Below, one piece after another: positions 6,087 through 14,546 of a stretch of 20,749 nt of DNA. Each line of letters starts with the position of its first letter. The first letter of the stretch is position 1. Position numbers and translations under genes: made by a program. The notes under the pieces are model-generated. The model saw nothing but the letters and a program-made list of their open reading frames with translations. It made no database searches and was not told where the DNA came from. Source of the DNA: RUG14199 sp045535205 (GTDB taxonomy: Bacteria > Bacillota > Clostridia > Oscillospirales > CAG-272); the NCBI GenBank assembly GCA_045535205.1, contig JAZSLF010000150.1, positions 1 through 20,749 of the forward strand. Direction: 5' to 3'.

Positions 6087-7508
6087 TTACTTACCTACGA
6101 TTATACGTTTGAGTCTAAGACTGTCCATAGAATTGATCTTGCCGTCGCCTGTAATATCTGTGTTTGCAAAATTGAGTTGATCGATAACAAGCTTACCTGC
6201 CATATATTTTTTAAGTTGGAGCATATCTCTTGAGTTTACAACACCGTCATCGTTGGCATCACCGGGGATAATAACGGTTTCTGGCTCAGTTGTGTAACCG
6301 GGGATCTCAAACTTATTTGTTGTAAGACTGAAAAATCCCGGTACTGTACCGAATTTTATCTCAATTCTCATTTTACAGTATATATACTGATAGTGTACCG
6401 TAAGTTCATCGCCGACGGAATACGTTGTTTCGGGATGTAATTTGGATACGCTGTTTGTTCCGAGAATATAATTTCCCGTTTCCTGCCACTCATAATACCA
6501 TTCATGAAACAGCTCATGCATAGCATACGTAGAGCTTCCGAGATATACTTCATCGTATCCGTCAGCCTTTTCATTCTGATTTGATGCATACCATTCAAGA
6601 TGCATTTCAGGTGAGTTGGCAGTAAATGCGGAATAGTTGGAATTCATCGCCGTCGTTGTCATACCTGTTATATGGGGAACGTCGTCAAGGTCGGGTATGT
6701 ACAGGGCGAGATCAATACTGTCGCCGTCACGTCTTGTCTCACCGTCTGCTTCAGAGGTATAATTTCCGTTCACGTCTTTATATTGTACAGACGTTGTAAG
6801 AAGGCTGAGATCATAGTTGTCCTTAACGAATGCTACGAGCTCTCTGAGAGAGGTCTTGGAATACTTTTCCTTTACATAAAAAGCATTGGCGGCACTTGAT
6901 GCTGACGTTACTCCGTCATCTTCTGCCCTTTTAACGATGCAGTAATATCTTGAGAGCTGTTCAAGATCTACCGAGCCGTCAGCCATTTCCTTTGTAATAG
7001 GATCAAGGTCAATTGAAGGTTTCTGATAGATTGTGAACGTACAAACTACACATTTTACCCCGTCAAGCTCGGCTTCCGAGACAGCAACATAGCTGTTTGA
7101 ATTATTATCGGCAGAGCATTCGGCCGTAATATATCTGTCAGCGGCGGAATACGTCTCTGTATCGACAACTCCGCAGAGCCATCTGAAGCTGTAATCGGAT
7201 ATGCTGTAGCCACCGTCAAGCTTAACGTAAACGCTTATTGTAGTATATCTGCCCTCTCGGTACGTACCGGGTGTATAAGGCGTAGTGAATGTACCGTCGC
7301 TGTCAGAAGAAAAAGCTTCGCTAAGCTCTGAGGTCGGAACTTCTCCGCCTTTCTTTTTTGCACCGTCGTAAAATTCTGTTTTAAGAATTACAATACCGTC
7401 ATCTGCGGCACTCACTTTATTACTGTTAAGACCGGCTGCAGAAAATACGGAAAGGGTCATAATGAGAGCGAATAACCCACTTAAAATTTTACAGATGTTT
7501 CTTTTCAT
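6087..7508 (-). CDS. Secreted protein with C-terminal type I dockerin
   Basis: This is a 473-residue exported protein. Residues 1-35 form a signal peptide (KR-rich start, hydrophobic core, cleavage likely after VSA or SAA near 34). Residues 415-473 are a type I dockerin with two calcium-binding repeats (GDANDDGVVNSRDMLQLKK and TDITGDGKINSMDSLRLKR), the module that docks onto cohesins of a cellulosome-like complex or the cell surface. The 380 residues between are not recognised. They look beta-rich, with two Trp/Cys-containing stretches (about 88-162 and 302-388) that could be Ig-like sandwiches. HELFH at 331-335 fits the zinc protease pattern HExxH, but no further ligand is evident. GGAGG lies five bases before the ATG. 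The gene starts 18 bases after the rqcH stop, so it is probably read from the same transcript. Its cargo role is unknown. Confidence 0.85.
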   Translation of the reverse strand: MKRNICKILSGLFALIMTLSVFSAAGLNSNKVSAADDGIVILKTEFYDGAKKKGGEVPTSELSEAFSSDSDGTFTTPYTPGTYREGRYTTISVYVKLDGGYSISDYSFRWLCGVVDTETYSAADRYITAECSADNNSNSYVAVSEAELDGVKCVVCTFTIYQKPSIDLDPITKEMADGSVDLEQLSRYYCIVKRAEDDGVTSASSAANAFYVKEKYSKTSLRELVAFVKDNYDLSLLTTSVQYKDVNGNYTSEADGETRRDGDSIDLALYIPDLDDVPHITGMTTTAMNSNYSAFTANSPEMHLEWYASNQNEKADGYDEVYLGSSTYAMHELFHEWYYEWQETGNYILGTNSVSKLHPETTYSVGDELTVHYQYIYCKMRIEIKFGTVPGFFSLTTNKFEIPGYTTEPETVIIPGDANDDGVVNSRDMLQLKKYMAGKLVIDQLNFANTDITGDGKINSMDSLRLKRIIVGK

Positions 7509-7526
7509 GGTTTCCTCCGTTTATTT

Positions 7527-9278
7527 TTATTTAACTCTGAGCTTTGCTATAAGCTCAGAGTCGGGTGCAACTCTTGCGGAATAGTTGGTGTGATATATAA
7601 CATAGCCCGGCTTTGCCGCAGGAGGCTTTTTAACAAATCTGATTTTCGTATAGTCAACGTCAACGGCAGCGCCTTCCGAAGCCTTGGAATTACAAGCCGC
7701 AATAATTGCCGCTTCGGTAAAGTCAAATTCAGACGGTTCTTCGCCCTTGGGACATTGAAGCAGAACATGAGAGCCAGGTTGATTTTTTACGTGGAACCAC
7801 CAGTCCTCTTTTTCCGCAAGCTTAAAGGTTATATATTCATTTGCAAGATTATTCTTGCCGCACAGAACGTTATACCCTCCCGACGTTACGAACTTAATAT
7901 ATGAAGGAGTCTGCTTTTTCTTTTCGGTATATCCCTTCATTTTGGAGGCGTATCCGCTATGGTACAGCTCCGAACGGATCTCGGATATTTCCTTTTCTGT
8001 CTCTGCTCTTGAAAGGCTGTCTGCAACGGTATATATATACTCGTATTCCTGCTCTGCTATCTTTATCTGATTTGTAAGATGCTCTTTTGCGGATTTTGTT
8101 TTATTGTACTTTTTATAATACCTTTGTGCATTCTGTGCGGGAGTCATTCTCGTATCAAGCTCTATGGTTACTAATTTCATATTATCATAGTAATTCTCAA
8201 GCTCCGCCTTTGACTCTCCCTTTTTCAGCCTGTAAATGTTAGCTGTTATAAGGTCTCCGTAGAGACGGTATTTTTCGCCCTCGTCACACTGGGCAAGCTC
8301 GTCAACAAGTATAGTCAGTTTCTTTGACAGTCTCTTTTCAGCGTTTGTTATTATACGCTGAACATCGGAGGCTCTGTGTGCAATACGTTCATTATTTGCT
8401 CTTGTAAAAAAGAATTTATCAATTAGCTCTCCGTAAGTTTCGCAAAAAGATATTACGTAGCCTGTGCCGTACTGTCCTATTTCAATATAGGAGTATTCAA
8501 TCGGTTTCCCGTTATCCGAAAAGACAGCTGAAGGTTTACCTGTTCCGTTTTTTATCGTATCAATCACGGAGAAAAACTCTTTTTTGAGATTTCTCTCGCA
8601 ATCTTTAAGCGTTGCCGACGTATCCTTTGCACAACGGTAAGCAATCTCTCTCGCAACAACAGGTGCAATACCGAGAAAGGATGATATTATAAACTTCTCG
8701 CATTTCATATCACCGTCTGCCGCTGAAGCAAGCTCAAGAAATTCTCTCTCGGTTATTACAAGAGGATCCCTTTTATTCTGAGCAGGGGGCATTTCATAGA
8801 TCATACCCGGAATTATCTGACGCTTATGGCTTGTCAGCATATCTATGATTTTGGAAGCACCGAGTATCTTATCATCCTTATCCGTCAGAATAAGGTTGCT
8901 GTACGTTCCCATTATTTCAATTATCATGTGCTTATGTGACTGGAAGCCGAGTTCATCATAAGCATCAAAAGTTATGCGTACAGCTCTCTCAAAGCCGAGC
9001 TGCTCTGCTCCAACGACTTTCGCACCCTGAAAATGCTTTCTTAGCATCATGCAAAACATAGGGGGATTTGCGGGATTATCGGGCTTCATTGAGGTCAGAT
9101 TGAATCTTGCGTTCGACGAGCCCACGTTTATAAGAAGCCTATGGGTAGCACCGCCGCTTCTTACGGCTAAAATTATTTCGTCCTTCTGAGGCTGATATAT
9201 CTTTTCAACCTTTCCGTGTTTTATCGTTTCGTTGATCTCTTTTGTGACGAAAGAGACCATACCGGCATCAAATGCCAT
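7527..9278 (-). CDS. rqcH: RqcH / NFACT family ribosome quality control protein (FbpA-like)
   Basis: The bacterial RqcH/Rqc2 homologue binds stalled 50S subunits carrying peptidyl-tRNA and promotes C-terminal alanine tailing that marks the chain for proteolysis (known for B. subtilis). At 583 residues it has family length. NFACT-N covers roughly 1-200 (DEIILAVRSGG, NARFNLT, FCMMLRKHFQGAK, MGTYSNLILTD). A helical coiled-coil region lies near 280-440. The C-terminal NFACT-R domain shows FHVKNQPGSHVLLQ and the final HTNYSARVAPDSELIAKL. The Asp97-Arg98 pair needed for tailing in B. subtilis appears here as Glu97-Arg98, a mild change. AGGCGG precedes the ATG. It sits 28 bases behind the GNAT gene and 18 before the dockerin gene. 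Lon, also involved in proteolysis, is nearby on the other strand. Confidence 0.93.
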   Translation of the reverse strand: MAFDAGMVSFVTKEINETIKHGKVEKIYQPQKDEIILAVRSGGATHRLLINVGSSNARFNLTSMKPDNPANPPMFCMMLRKHFQGAKVVGAEQLGFERAVRITFDAYDELGFQSHKHMIIEIMGTYSNLILTDKDDKILGASKIIDMLTSHKRQIIPGMIYEMPPAQNKRDPLVITEREFLELASAADGDMKCEKFIISSFLGIAPVVAREIAYRCAKDTSATLKDCERNLKKEFFSVIDTIKNGTGKPSAVFSDNGKPIEYSYIEIGQYGTGYVISFCETYGELIDKFFFTRANNERIAHRASDVQRIITNAEKRLSKKLTILVDELAQCDEGEKYRLYGDLITANIYRLKKGESKAELENYYDNMKLVTIELDTRMTPAQNAQRYYKKYNKTKSAKEHLTNQIKIAEQEYEYIYTVADSLSRAETEKEISEIRSELYHSGYASKMKGYTEKKKQTPSYIKFVTSGGYNVLCGKNNLANEYITFKLAEKEDWWFHVKNQPGSHVLLQCPKGEEPSEFDFTEAAIIAACNSKASEGAAVDVDYTKIRFVKKPPAAKPGYVIYHTNYSARVAPDSELIAKLRVK

Positions 9279-9306
9279 TGTACAATTCCGCCTTTCTTAC
9301 GGTTCT

Positions 9307-10014
9307 TTAGTATTCTTTCAGGTAGTATACGAAGCTGTATACCTCTTTATCAATAGAGAGGCCGAGCTTTTTTGCAAGCATGACTGATGCTGTATTTGCT
9401 TTTTCACAGCAATAGGACACCCTCTCATTCTTTGATACTATGTATGAAACAAGGTGCGAAGCTGCTGCCCTTCCAAATCCCATACGCCTACAGTCTTCTT
9501 CGGTCTCAACATTTATCTCATACGAGCCGTCTTCGCTCAGATCATTGACTGCAGCATAAGAAACTATCCTTCCGTCAACAACGGAGGCAAAACAAACGTC
9601 AAGCTCATCACCGTCGTCAAGCTCGGAAAATATTCCTTCGGGAAGAATATATTTTTCAAAATCAGAGCTTTTTGTCAGCATTACGGTCTCTCCTGTCTTC
9701 GTACCAAAAACTTTCTGTACGGAGCTGTCTGAAAAATAGTAAAGCAGATTTCCCCTTTCCTCAGTGTCGCTTTCATAACCGAAAACATTCATATTATATG
9801 AAAGCTTATCTCGCACAAAGCGTATAGCTTCGTCAGAAAACAGAGCATTTTCATAGCCTTTTACGTATTCTTCGGCAACATCTTTAAAATCGGAAAAACA
9901 TTTAACTGTTTTCTCCCCTTCTGAGTTTATAGTTACTTCAAAAGGAACGGAAATACACATTTCACCGTTTTTTACGGCTGTTTCAATTTCTTTATCTTCA
10001 AATATTATTTGCAT
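9307..10014 (-). CDS. GNAT family N-acetyltransferase
   Basis: A 235-residue protein whose C-terminal half is a GNAT fold. RRMGFGRA is the acetyl-CoA pyrophosphate-binding Q/RxxGxG/A motif, preceded by an EINVETEEDC strand and followed by a helix and a CCEKANTASVMLAKKLGL segment typical of motif B. The N-terminal 100 or so residues are unassigned. I choose the ATG at 10014. The longer frame, beginning with GTG at 10056, would start inside the upstream terminator hairpin, and its first residues (GYSGAAGVF) are simply hairpin translation. The Shine-Dalgarno is weak (GTGAT). The substrate is unknown; it could acetylate a protein, a small molecule or an antibiotic. It may depend on read-through past the terminator or on a promoter inside the end of the DUF4838 gene. 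Confidence 0.75.
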   Translation of the reverse strand: MQIIFEDKEIETAVKNGEMCISVPFEVTINSEGEKTVKCFSDFKDVAEEYVKGYENALFSDEAIRFVRDKLSYNMNVFGYESDTEERGNLLYYFSDSSVQKVFGTKTGETVMLTKSSDFEKYILPEGIFSELDDGDELDVCFASVVDGRIVSYAAVNDLSEDGSYEINVETEEDCRRMGFGRAAASHLVSYIVSKNERVSYCCEKANTASVMLAKKLGLSIDKEVYSFVYYLKEY

Positions 10015-10022
10015 ACTTATCA

Positions 10023-10066
10023 CAAAAACGCCCGCCGCGCCCGAATAACCGGACACCGACGGGCGC
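10023..10066 (-). terminator. Rho-independent terminator of the DUF4838 gene
   Basis: On the minus strand CGCCCGTCG (10065-10057) pairs with CGGCGGGCG (10037-10029), a nine-pair GC-rich stem with one G-U wobble, followed by TTTTTG. A second CGGGCG copy in the loop allows an alternative shorter hairpin. It lies about 32 bases beyond the DUF4838 stop. Confidence 0.8.
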
Positions 10067-10097
10067 TTGAATTATTTAGTCTTTAATCACTTTTTAC

Positions 10098-11873
10098 TTA
10101 GTCTTCGTTATGCCACAGAAGTGCGGCCTTTGTATAATCGGGTTCACCGACCTTATCCATGTATTTAAACTCCATGGGACAGATCATGTCATACATCTTC
10201 ATGTATTTGAACTGAAGCTTGTTGTTTTCAATTACCTTCTGCATAGCTGCTTCGTACTCGTCAGCCTTGTCAGGATCACCGGCAAGAGTCTTTGCATACT
10301 CTTCAAGAGCAAAGAAGGAGTAGTTGAGAAGCTGAATTCTTGAGCATCTGATATGAGCGAGCTCATAATCGTTTTCTGCGAGAGCTTCCGCTTTGTCGAA
10401 AAGCTCATTTGAATGTCTCATAAATTCAAGCTTTGCGTCAAGCTCATTTTCAAAGCCTGCGGGTTTGATGTAAATGGAAGCGTTGTCGAAGTAAATTCCG
10501 AAGTGAGAATCCTTTGAGCATTCAAGCATATAATCTATGTATTCTCTGATATACTTGCCGCCCTTGCCGTAGTAACCGATAAGGAACTTATCGATTTCTG
10601 CCCAGTATTCCTCCTCTGTCATATAAGGATTCCAGAGAAGACGGGCAAGTATGTAGCCCTTAAGCTCACCAAATTCACCGTTATGGCAGAAAATGTTACC
10701 CTGTTCAAACACGCCTTCAACATTGTTATCTGCGAAAAATCTTACGTTTTTACGGAGAATACCGAGGTTCATGAAGGATGTTGAATAGTTTGTAAAGTCT
10801 GTTGTATAGTCCCAGATAAAGAGGTGCTTTGTACGCTTGGACCATTCGATAAGCTGGTCGGAGAAAGCTTCAATTTCATGCTCATGACCGGGAGTTTCGT
10901 GACATTCCTCGTGAGAGTGCCTGAAGCAGCTTTCGATAGAACAAAGACGAACGATAACGTTGTCTTCGGGCATAATTGTCTTGGGGGGCTTTCTTGTAAA
11001 TCTGTAAGCAAACGTATCGAAAAGAACATCGGGATATTCGTCCTTGAGCTCTCTTGCAATGCGGTTTACAAAAGCAAGCATTGTGCCCATTTCGGATTCT
11101 TCACGTTCGTTTATCTCACGGCATTTGTCACATTTGCACGCTCCGCCGTCCCCGTCGTTCTGAGTGATGGACATGATCTTTGCTTCGGGACATTCCGTAA
11201 GCTTACGTCTTACGTGCTTGAGAACTGTCTGATACACATTTTCATCGGTAAGACAAGGCTGTACCCACGCTCTTTCACCCTCGGGGCACTGTTCGGAAAG
11301 ATAACCGATCGTATGCTGGAAATCACCTGCGTAATATACGCCGCTTCCGTACTTCTTTGTAAGAACTCTGTCGGAGCATCCGTTGATCTTGAGCTTTGCA
11401 CTAATGTCTTCAAACTTAACAGGATACCAGTATGAGTTTCTGGACATAAATACAGGAATTTCAGTATAATCCGTTTCGGGAATTTCAAGCTCTTCATTAC
11501 GGGGAACAAGCTCATAATTATATGTCATAAACAGACATCCGCAGCATTTTTCAAGGAAGTCAAAGGCACCGTAGATCGCACCTCTGATGCCGCTTCCGAG
11601 AATATATATCTTTTCGCCTTCTGTACGAACGTTGTAGCCCTCGTCACCGAGCTTCTGTACAAGTGCTTCATCGTATCCGCCTCTGTTAGTATAGCCTACA
11701 ACTATTTCTTTATCTGACACCGCACGGTTATCGGTAAATTCACAAAGCATGGCACCGGTTATTCTGAAAAGGTACTGCTTCAAATTCTGAACGGCAGTCT
11801 TTTCAGCCTCAGTAGCATCTTTTCTGTAAATAATTACGTAATCCGTAGCTTTATTGGTTGCAAGTCTGATCAT
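10098..11873 (-). CDS. DUF4838 family protein (GH163/GH67-like glycosidase relative), no signal peptide
   Basis: A 591-residue protein of the DUF4838 type. An N-terminal domain (about 1-130) resembles the alpha/beta domain placed before alpha-glucuronidase and related barrels (EIVVGYTNRGGYDEAL, GSGIRGAIYGAFDFLEK). The core from about 140 to 420 shows PCLTDENV, SITQND (235-240), a CKCDKC cluster at Cys246/248/251, FAYRFTRKPPK (288-298), LFIWDYT (351-357) and VFEQG (388-392). The C-terminal 150 residues are helical. Some DUF4838 proteins are endo-beta-N-acetylglucosaminidases (family GH163), so action on a GlcNAc-type glycan is reasonable but unproven. There is no signal peptide, so it should act inside the cell on an imported oligosaccharide. 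AAGGAG precedes the ATG by seven bases. It is a single-gene unit with its own promoter and terminator. Confidence 0.82.
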   Translation of the reverse strand: MIRLATNKATDYVIIYRKDATEAEKTAVQNLKQYLFRITGAMLCEFTDNRAVSDKEIVVGYTNRGGYDEALVQKLGDEGYNVRTEGEKIYILGSGIRGAIYGAFDFLEKCCGCLFMTYNYELVPRNEELEIPETDYTEIPVFMSRNSYWYPVKFEDISAKLKINGCSDRVLTKKYGSGVYYAGDFQHTIGYLSEQCPEGERAWVQPCLTDENVYQTVLKHVRRKLTECPEAKIMSITQNDGDGGACKCDKCREINEREESEMGTMLAFVNRIARELKDEYPDVLFDTFAYRFTRKPPKTIMPEDNVIVRLCSIESCFRHSHEECHETPGHEHEIEAFSDQLIEWSKRTKHLFIWDYTTDFTNYSTSFMNLGILRKNVRFFADNNVEGVFEQGNIFCHNGEFGELKGYILARLLWNPYMTEEEYWAEIDKFLIGYYGKGGKYIREYIDYMLECSKDSHFGIYFDNASIYIKPAGFENELDAKLEFMRHSNELFDKAEALAENDYELAHIRCSRIQLLNYSFFALEEYAKTLAGDPDKADEYEAAMQKVIENNKLQFKYMKMYDMICPMEFKYMDKVGEPDYTKAALLWHNED

Positions 11874-11915
11874 GTAAATTCTCCTTGTTACTTCTCAGTA
11901 TTTCATTACTATACT

Positions 11916-11944
11916 ATCATACCAAATTTATATCTTTTTTTCAA
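11916..11944 (-). promoter_or_regulatory. Promoter of the DUF4838 gene
   Basis: On the minus strand TTGAAA (11944-11939), a 17-base spacer and TATGAT (11921-11916) form a near-consensus sigma-A promoter about 43 bases upstream of the ATG. The leader is short and carries AAGGAG. Confidence 0.72.
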
Positions 11945-12064
11945 GGTTACATCACCATTTTTTCTCATATATTTCAAATATTTATGTAATTGCCCGATTT
12001 ACGTTTGGCAAATCTGTCAAAACGCAAAAAAATAAAAAAAGTGCTGGATTTTTTGAAAGTGTTA

Positions 12065-12073
12065 TGTTATAAT
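12065..12073 (+). promoter_or_regulatory. Probable extended -10 promoter of lon
   Basis: TGTTATAAT gives an extended -10 box (TGnTATAAT). The -35 position (TGGATT at 12045-12050) is weak, which the extension can offset. A second TATAAT lies at 12081-12086. No CIRCE element and no correctly spaced CtsR box is visible in the 264-base divergent spacer, so heat control of lon by those repressors is not supported here. Confidence 0.45.
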
Positions 12074-12090
12074 AATTTATTATAATGCGT

Positions 12091-12122
12091 AATTATATGC
12101 TTTTTAGCATTAACACATAATT
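12091..12122 (+). promoter_or_regulatory. Stem-loop in the lon leader
   Basis: AATTAT (12091-12096) pairs with ATAATT (12117-12122), and ATGC (12097-12100) with GCAT (12107-12110), leaving a six-base U-rich loop and a six-base bulge (TAACAC). The structure ends just before the AAAGGA ribosome site and could affect lon translation. It is AT-rich and weak, so this is tentative. Confidence 0.25.
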
Positions 12123-12137
12123 GAAAGGACAATTCAG

Positions 12138-14519
12138 ATGTCACAGGATATTTTTGAAAAAGATCTTCAGGGATTTTTTAATATAGCGGATATACCGGAG
12201 ATTTCCGAGGGATTAAAGCTGCCCGTAGTTCCCATAGGGGCATGTGTTGTATTCCCACTTATTCCCGTAAACTTTGAACTGACGAGAGACGTTTCCATCG
12301 AAGCATATAACATGGCAAGTGCCTCTGATAAAACAGTATTTCTCGCTTTTTGTGAGGACTCCGATAATTATTCTCCTGCTTTAAGTGAGCTGTATAATAT
12401 CGGTATTATCGCAAAAATAGAACAGTCGGTAAGTCTTTATCAGGACAACATAAAGGTAATCTTCAAGGGTATATGCAGAGGTCGGGCTGTTCGTTATATG
12501 GAAAATGAAAATGCTATCTTTGCCGAAATAATTCCTCAACCTTACGAGGAGACAGAAGAAGGAATTAAAGAAGAAGCATTCAGAAGACACATACTCGGAA
12601 AGCTTAGAGAAATAATGAAGCTGCTTCCCGCAGATAACAGAGGGATCATACAGGCAGCCAAGGAATTTACGGAGCTTGCACAACTTTGCGACTACGTTGC
12701 ATATTCAACAATAGCACTTCATGAAGACAAGCTCAAGGTGCTTGCGGAATATGATGCTCTCAAGAGAGCTGTTATCGTTTCCGCCGCACTTGAAAAGGAT
12801 ATACAGGTATACAAAGAGGAAGTCAAAATTCATCAAAAAATACAGAAAAACATGGATAGAGCCCACTATGAAAACTATCTCCGTGAAAAAATGAAGGCTA
12901 TCCGTGAAGAACTCGGAGAAGACGAGGACGAAATTACAGAGCTTGAGGAAAAAGTGAAATCCTTCCGTTTTTCAGACGATCCGGAGGTCGCAGAGGAAAT
13001 AAGGGAAAAGCTTAAAAAAGAGATCTCACGTCTTGCAAAAACACCTTTCGGAGCTACGGAAGGCGTTGTGCTCAAGAATTATCTTGAAACCTGTCTTGAG
13101 CTTCCCTGGGACACGGTCACTACTGACTCCATAGATATTGAAAAAGCAAAAGAAATACTTGACGGAGACCATGACGGTCTCGATAAGCCCAAAGAAAGAA
13201 TTCTTGAATATCTTGCGGTAAAGCAGCTTAATCCCAAGCTTAAAAACCAGATACTTTGTCTTGTGGGACCTCCCGGTGTTGGAAAGACCTCTCTCGGTAT
13301 GTCGGTGGCGAAGGCAATGGGACGAAACTTTTCAAGAGTCTCTCTCGGCGGCATTCACGACGAAGCAGAGATCAGAGGACACAGAAAGACCTACGTCGGA
13401 GCTATGCCCGGACGTATTATTACCGCTATTCAGCGTGCAGGAAGCAGAAATCCTGTTCTCCTGTTAGACGAAATAGATAAAATGACAAAAACGGCACAGG
13501 GTGACCCTTCCTCAGCTATGCTTGAAGTTCTTGATGGTGAACAAAACAAAAGCTTCAGAGACCATTATATAGAGCTTCCCTTTGACCTTTCCGAGTGTAT
13601 GTTTATCGCAACGGCAAACAATGCTCACGACATCCCCACTCCCCTTTATGACAGAATGGAGATAATTGAGCTGTATACGTACACGGATGCAGAAAAATTT
13701 CTCATCGCAAAAAATCATCTTATCCCAAAGCAAATGGAGAGACACGGTCTTAACAAAAAGATGCTTCGTCTCAAAGATGATGCCATAACGGAGATAATCG
13801 AGCATTACACCAGAGAATCGGGTGTGCGAAATCTTGAACGTGAGCTCGCTTCCCTTTTCAGAAAGGTTGCTAAAAAAATCACAGACGGCGACGTTAAGTC
13901 TGTTACCGTTTCAAAGAAGAACGTTGCATCATATCTCGGTGCAGCTAAGACTTCCTACGAAAAAACCGACAAGGAAGATCTTTGCGGTGTCGTAAACGGA
14001 CTTGCTTACACATCCGTCGGCGGTGACGTTCTAAAAATCGAAACATCGGTCATGTCAGGCGAAGGAAAGCTGAAGCTGACCGGTACTCTCGGTGACGTTA
14101 TGAAAGAGTCTGCTTATATTGCCATGAGCTACATCAGAGCAAATGCCGATGAGCTTCAGATCGACTCAGACTTTTATAAAAATCAGGACATACATATCCA
14201 CGTTCCCGAAGGTGCAACTCCCAAAGACGGCCCTTCAGCCGGTATTACGATGCTCACAAGTCTTACAAGTGCTCTCAGCGGCAAAAAGGTAAGGCATGAC
14301 GTTGCGATGACAGGTGAGCTTACGCTCACGGGACGGGTTTTACCCATCGGCGGACTCAGAGAAAAAACCTTTGCCGCTTATAAGGCGGGTGTAAAGACGG
14401 TGATAATACCCAAGGACAATCTTCCCGATCTTGAAGAGATAGACAAAACGGTTCTTGACAAAATTCAGTTCTGCCCCGTCTCAAAGGCCTCTGAAGTATT
14501 AAGAATTGCTCTGAACTGA
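12138..14519 (+). CDS. lon: ATP-dependent protease La (LonA)
   Basis: A 793-residue soluble hexameric AAA+ protease that degrades misfolded and regulatory proteins. The N-terminal substrate domain (about 1-210) is followed by a coiled coil (roughly 215-300). The AAA+ module has Walker A GPPGVGKT at 377-384, Walker B PVLLLDEIDK and the GGIHDEAEIRGHRKTYVGAMPGRI pore region. The C-terminal protease domain has the Ser-Lys dyad: Ser700 in KDGPSAG and Lys743 in GGLREK, the same 43-residue interval as in E. coli Lon. Length and motifs are complete. AAAGGA precedes the ATG. engB begins 27 bases after the stop, the same lon-engB order as in Bacillus, so the two are likely co-transcribed. Confidence 0.97.
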   Translation: MSQDIFEKDLQGFFNIADIPEISEGLKLPVVPIGACVVFPLIPVNFELTRDVSIEAYNMASASDKTVFLAFCEDSDNYSPALSELYNIGIIAKIEQSVSLYQDNIKVIFKGICRGRAVRYMENENAIFAEIIPQPYEETEEGIKEEAFRRHILGKLREIMKLLPADNRGIIQAAKEFTELAQLCDYVAYSTIALHEDKLKVLAEYDALKRAVIVSAALEKDIQVYKEEVKIHQKIQKNMDRAHYENYLREKMKAIREELGEDEDEITELEEKVKSFRFSDDPEVAEEIREKLKKEISRLAKTPFGATEGVVLKNYLETCLELPWDTVTTDSIDIEKAKEILDGDHDGLDKPKERILEYLAVKQLNPKLKNQILCLVGPPGVGKTSLGMSVAKAMGRNFSRVSLGGIHDEAEIRGHRKTYVGAMPGRIITAIQRAGSRNPVLLLDEIDKMTKTAQGDPSSAMLEVLDGEQNKSFRDHYIELPFDLSECMFIATANNAHDIPTPLYDRMEIIELYTYTDAEKFLIAKNHLIPKQMERHGLNKKMLRLKDDAITEIIEHYTRESGVRNLERELASLFRKVAKKITDGDVKSVTVSKKNVASYLGAAKTSYEKTDKEDLCGVVNGLAYTSVGGDVLKIETSVMSGEGKLKLTGTLGDVMKESAYIAMSYIRANADELQIDSDFYKNQDIHIHVPEGATPKDGPSAGITMLTSLTSALSGKKVRHDVAMTGELTLTGRVLPIGGLREKTFAAYKAGVKTVIIPKDNLPDLEEIDKTVLDKIQFCPVSKASEVLRIALN

Positions 14520-14546
14520 AGATCTCACTTACAGAGGAGATAGATT

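Noticed and set aside
12004..12023. Tandem GGCAAA and GTCAAA upstream of lon, resembling a CtsR operator
   Set aside because: The two CAAA cores are nine bases apart, while CtsR heptamers repeat every ten, and the first heptamer has mismatches at the key GTC.
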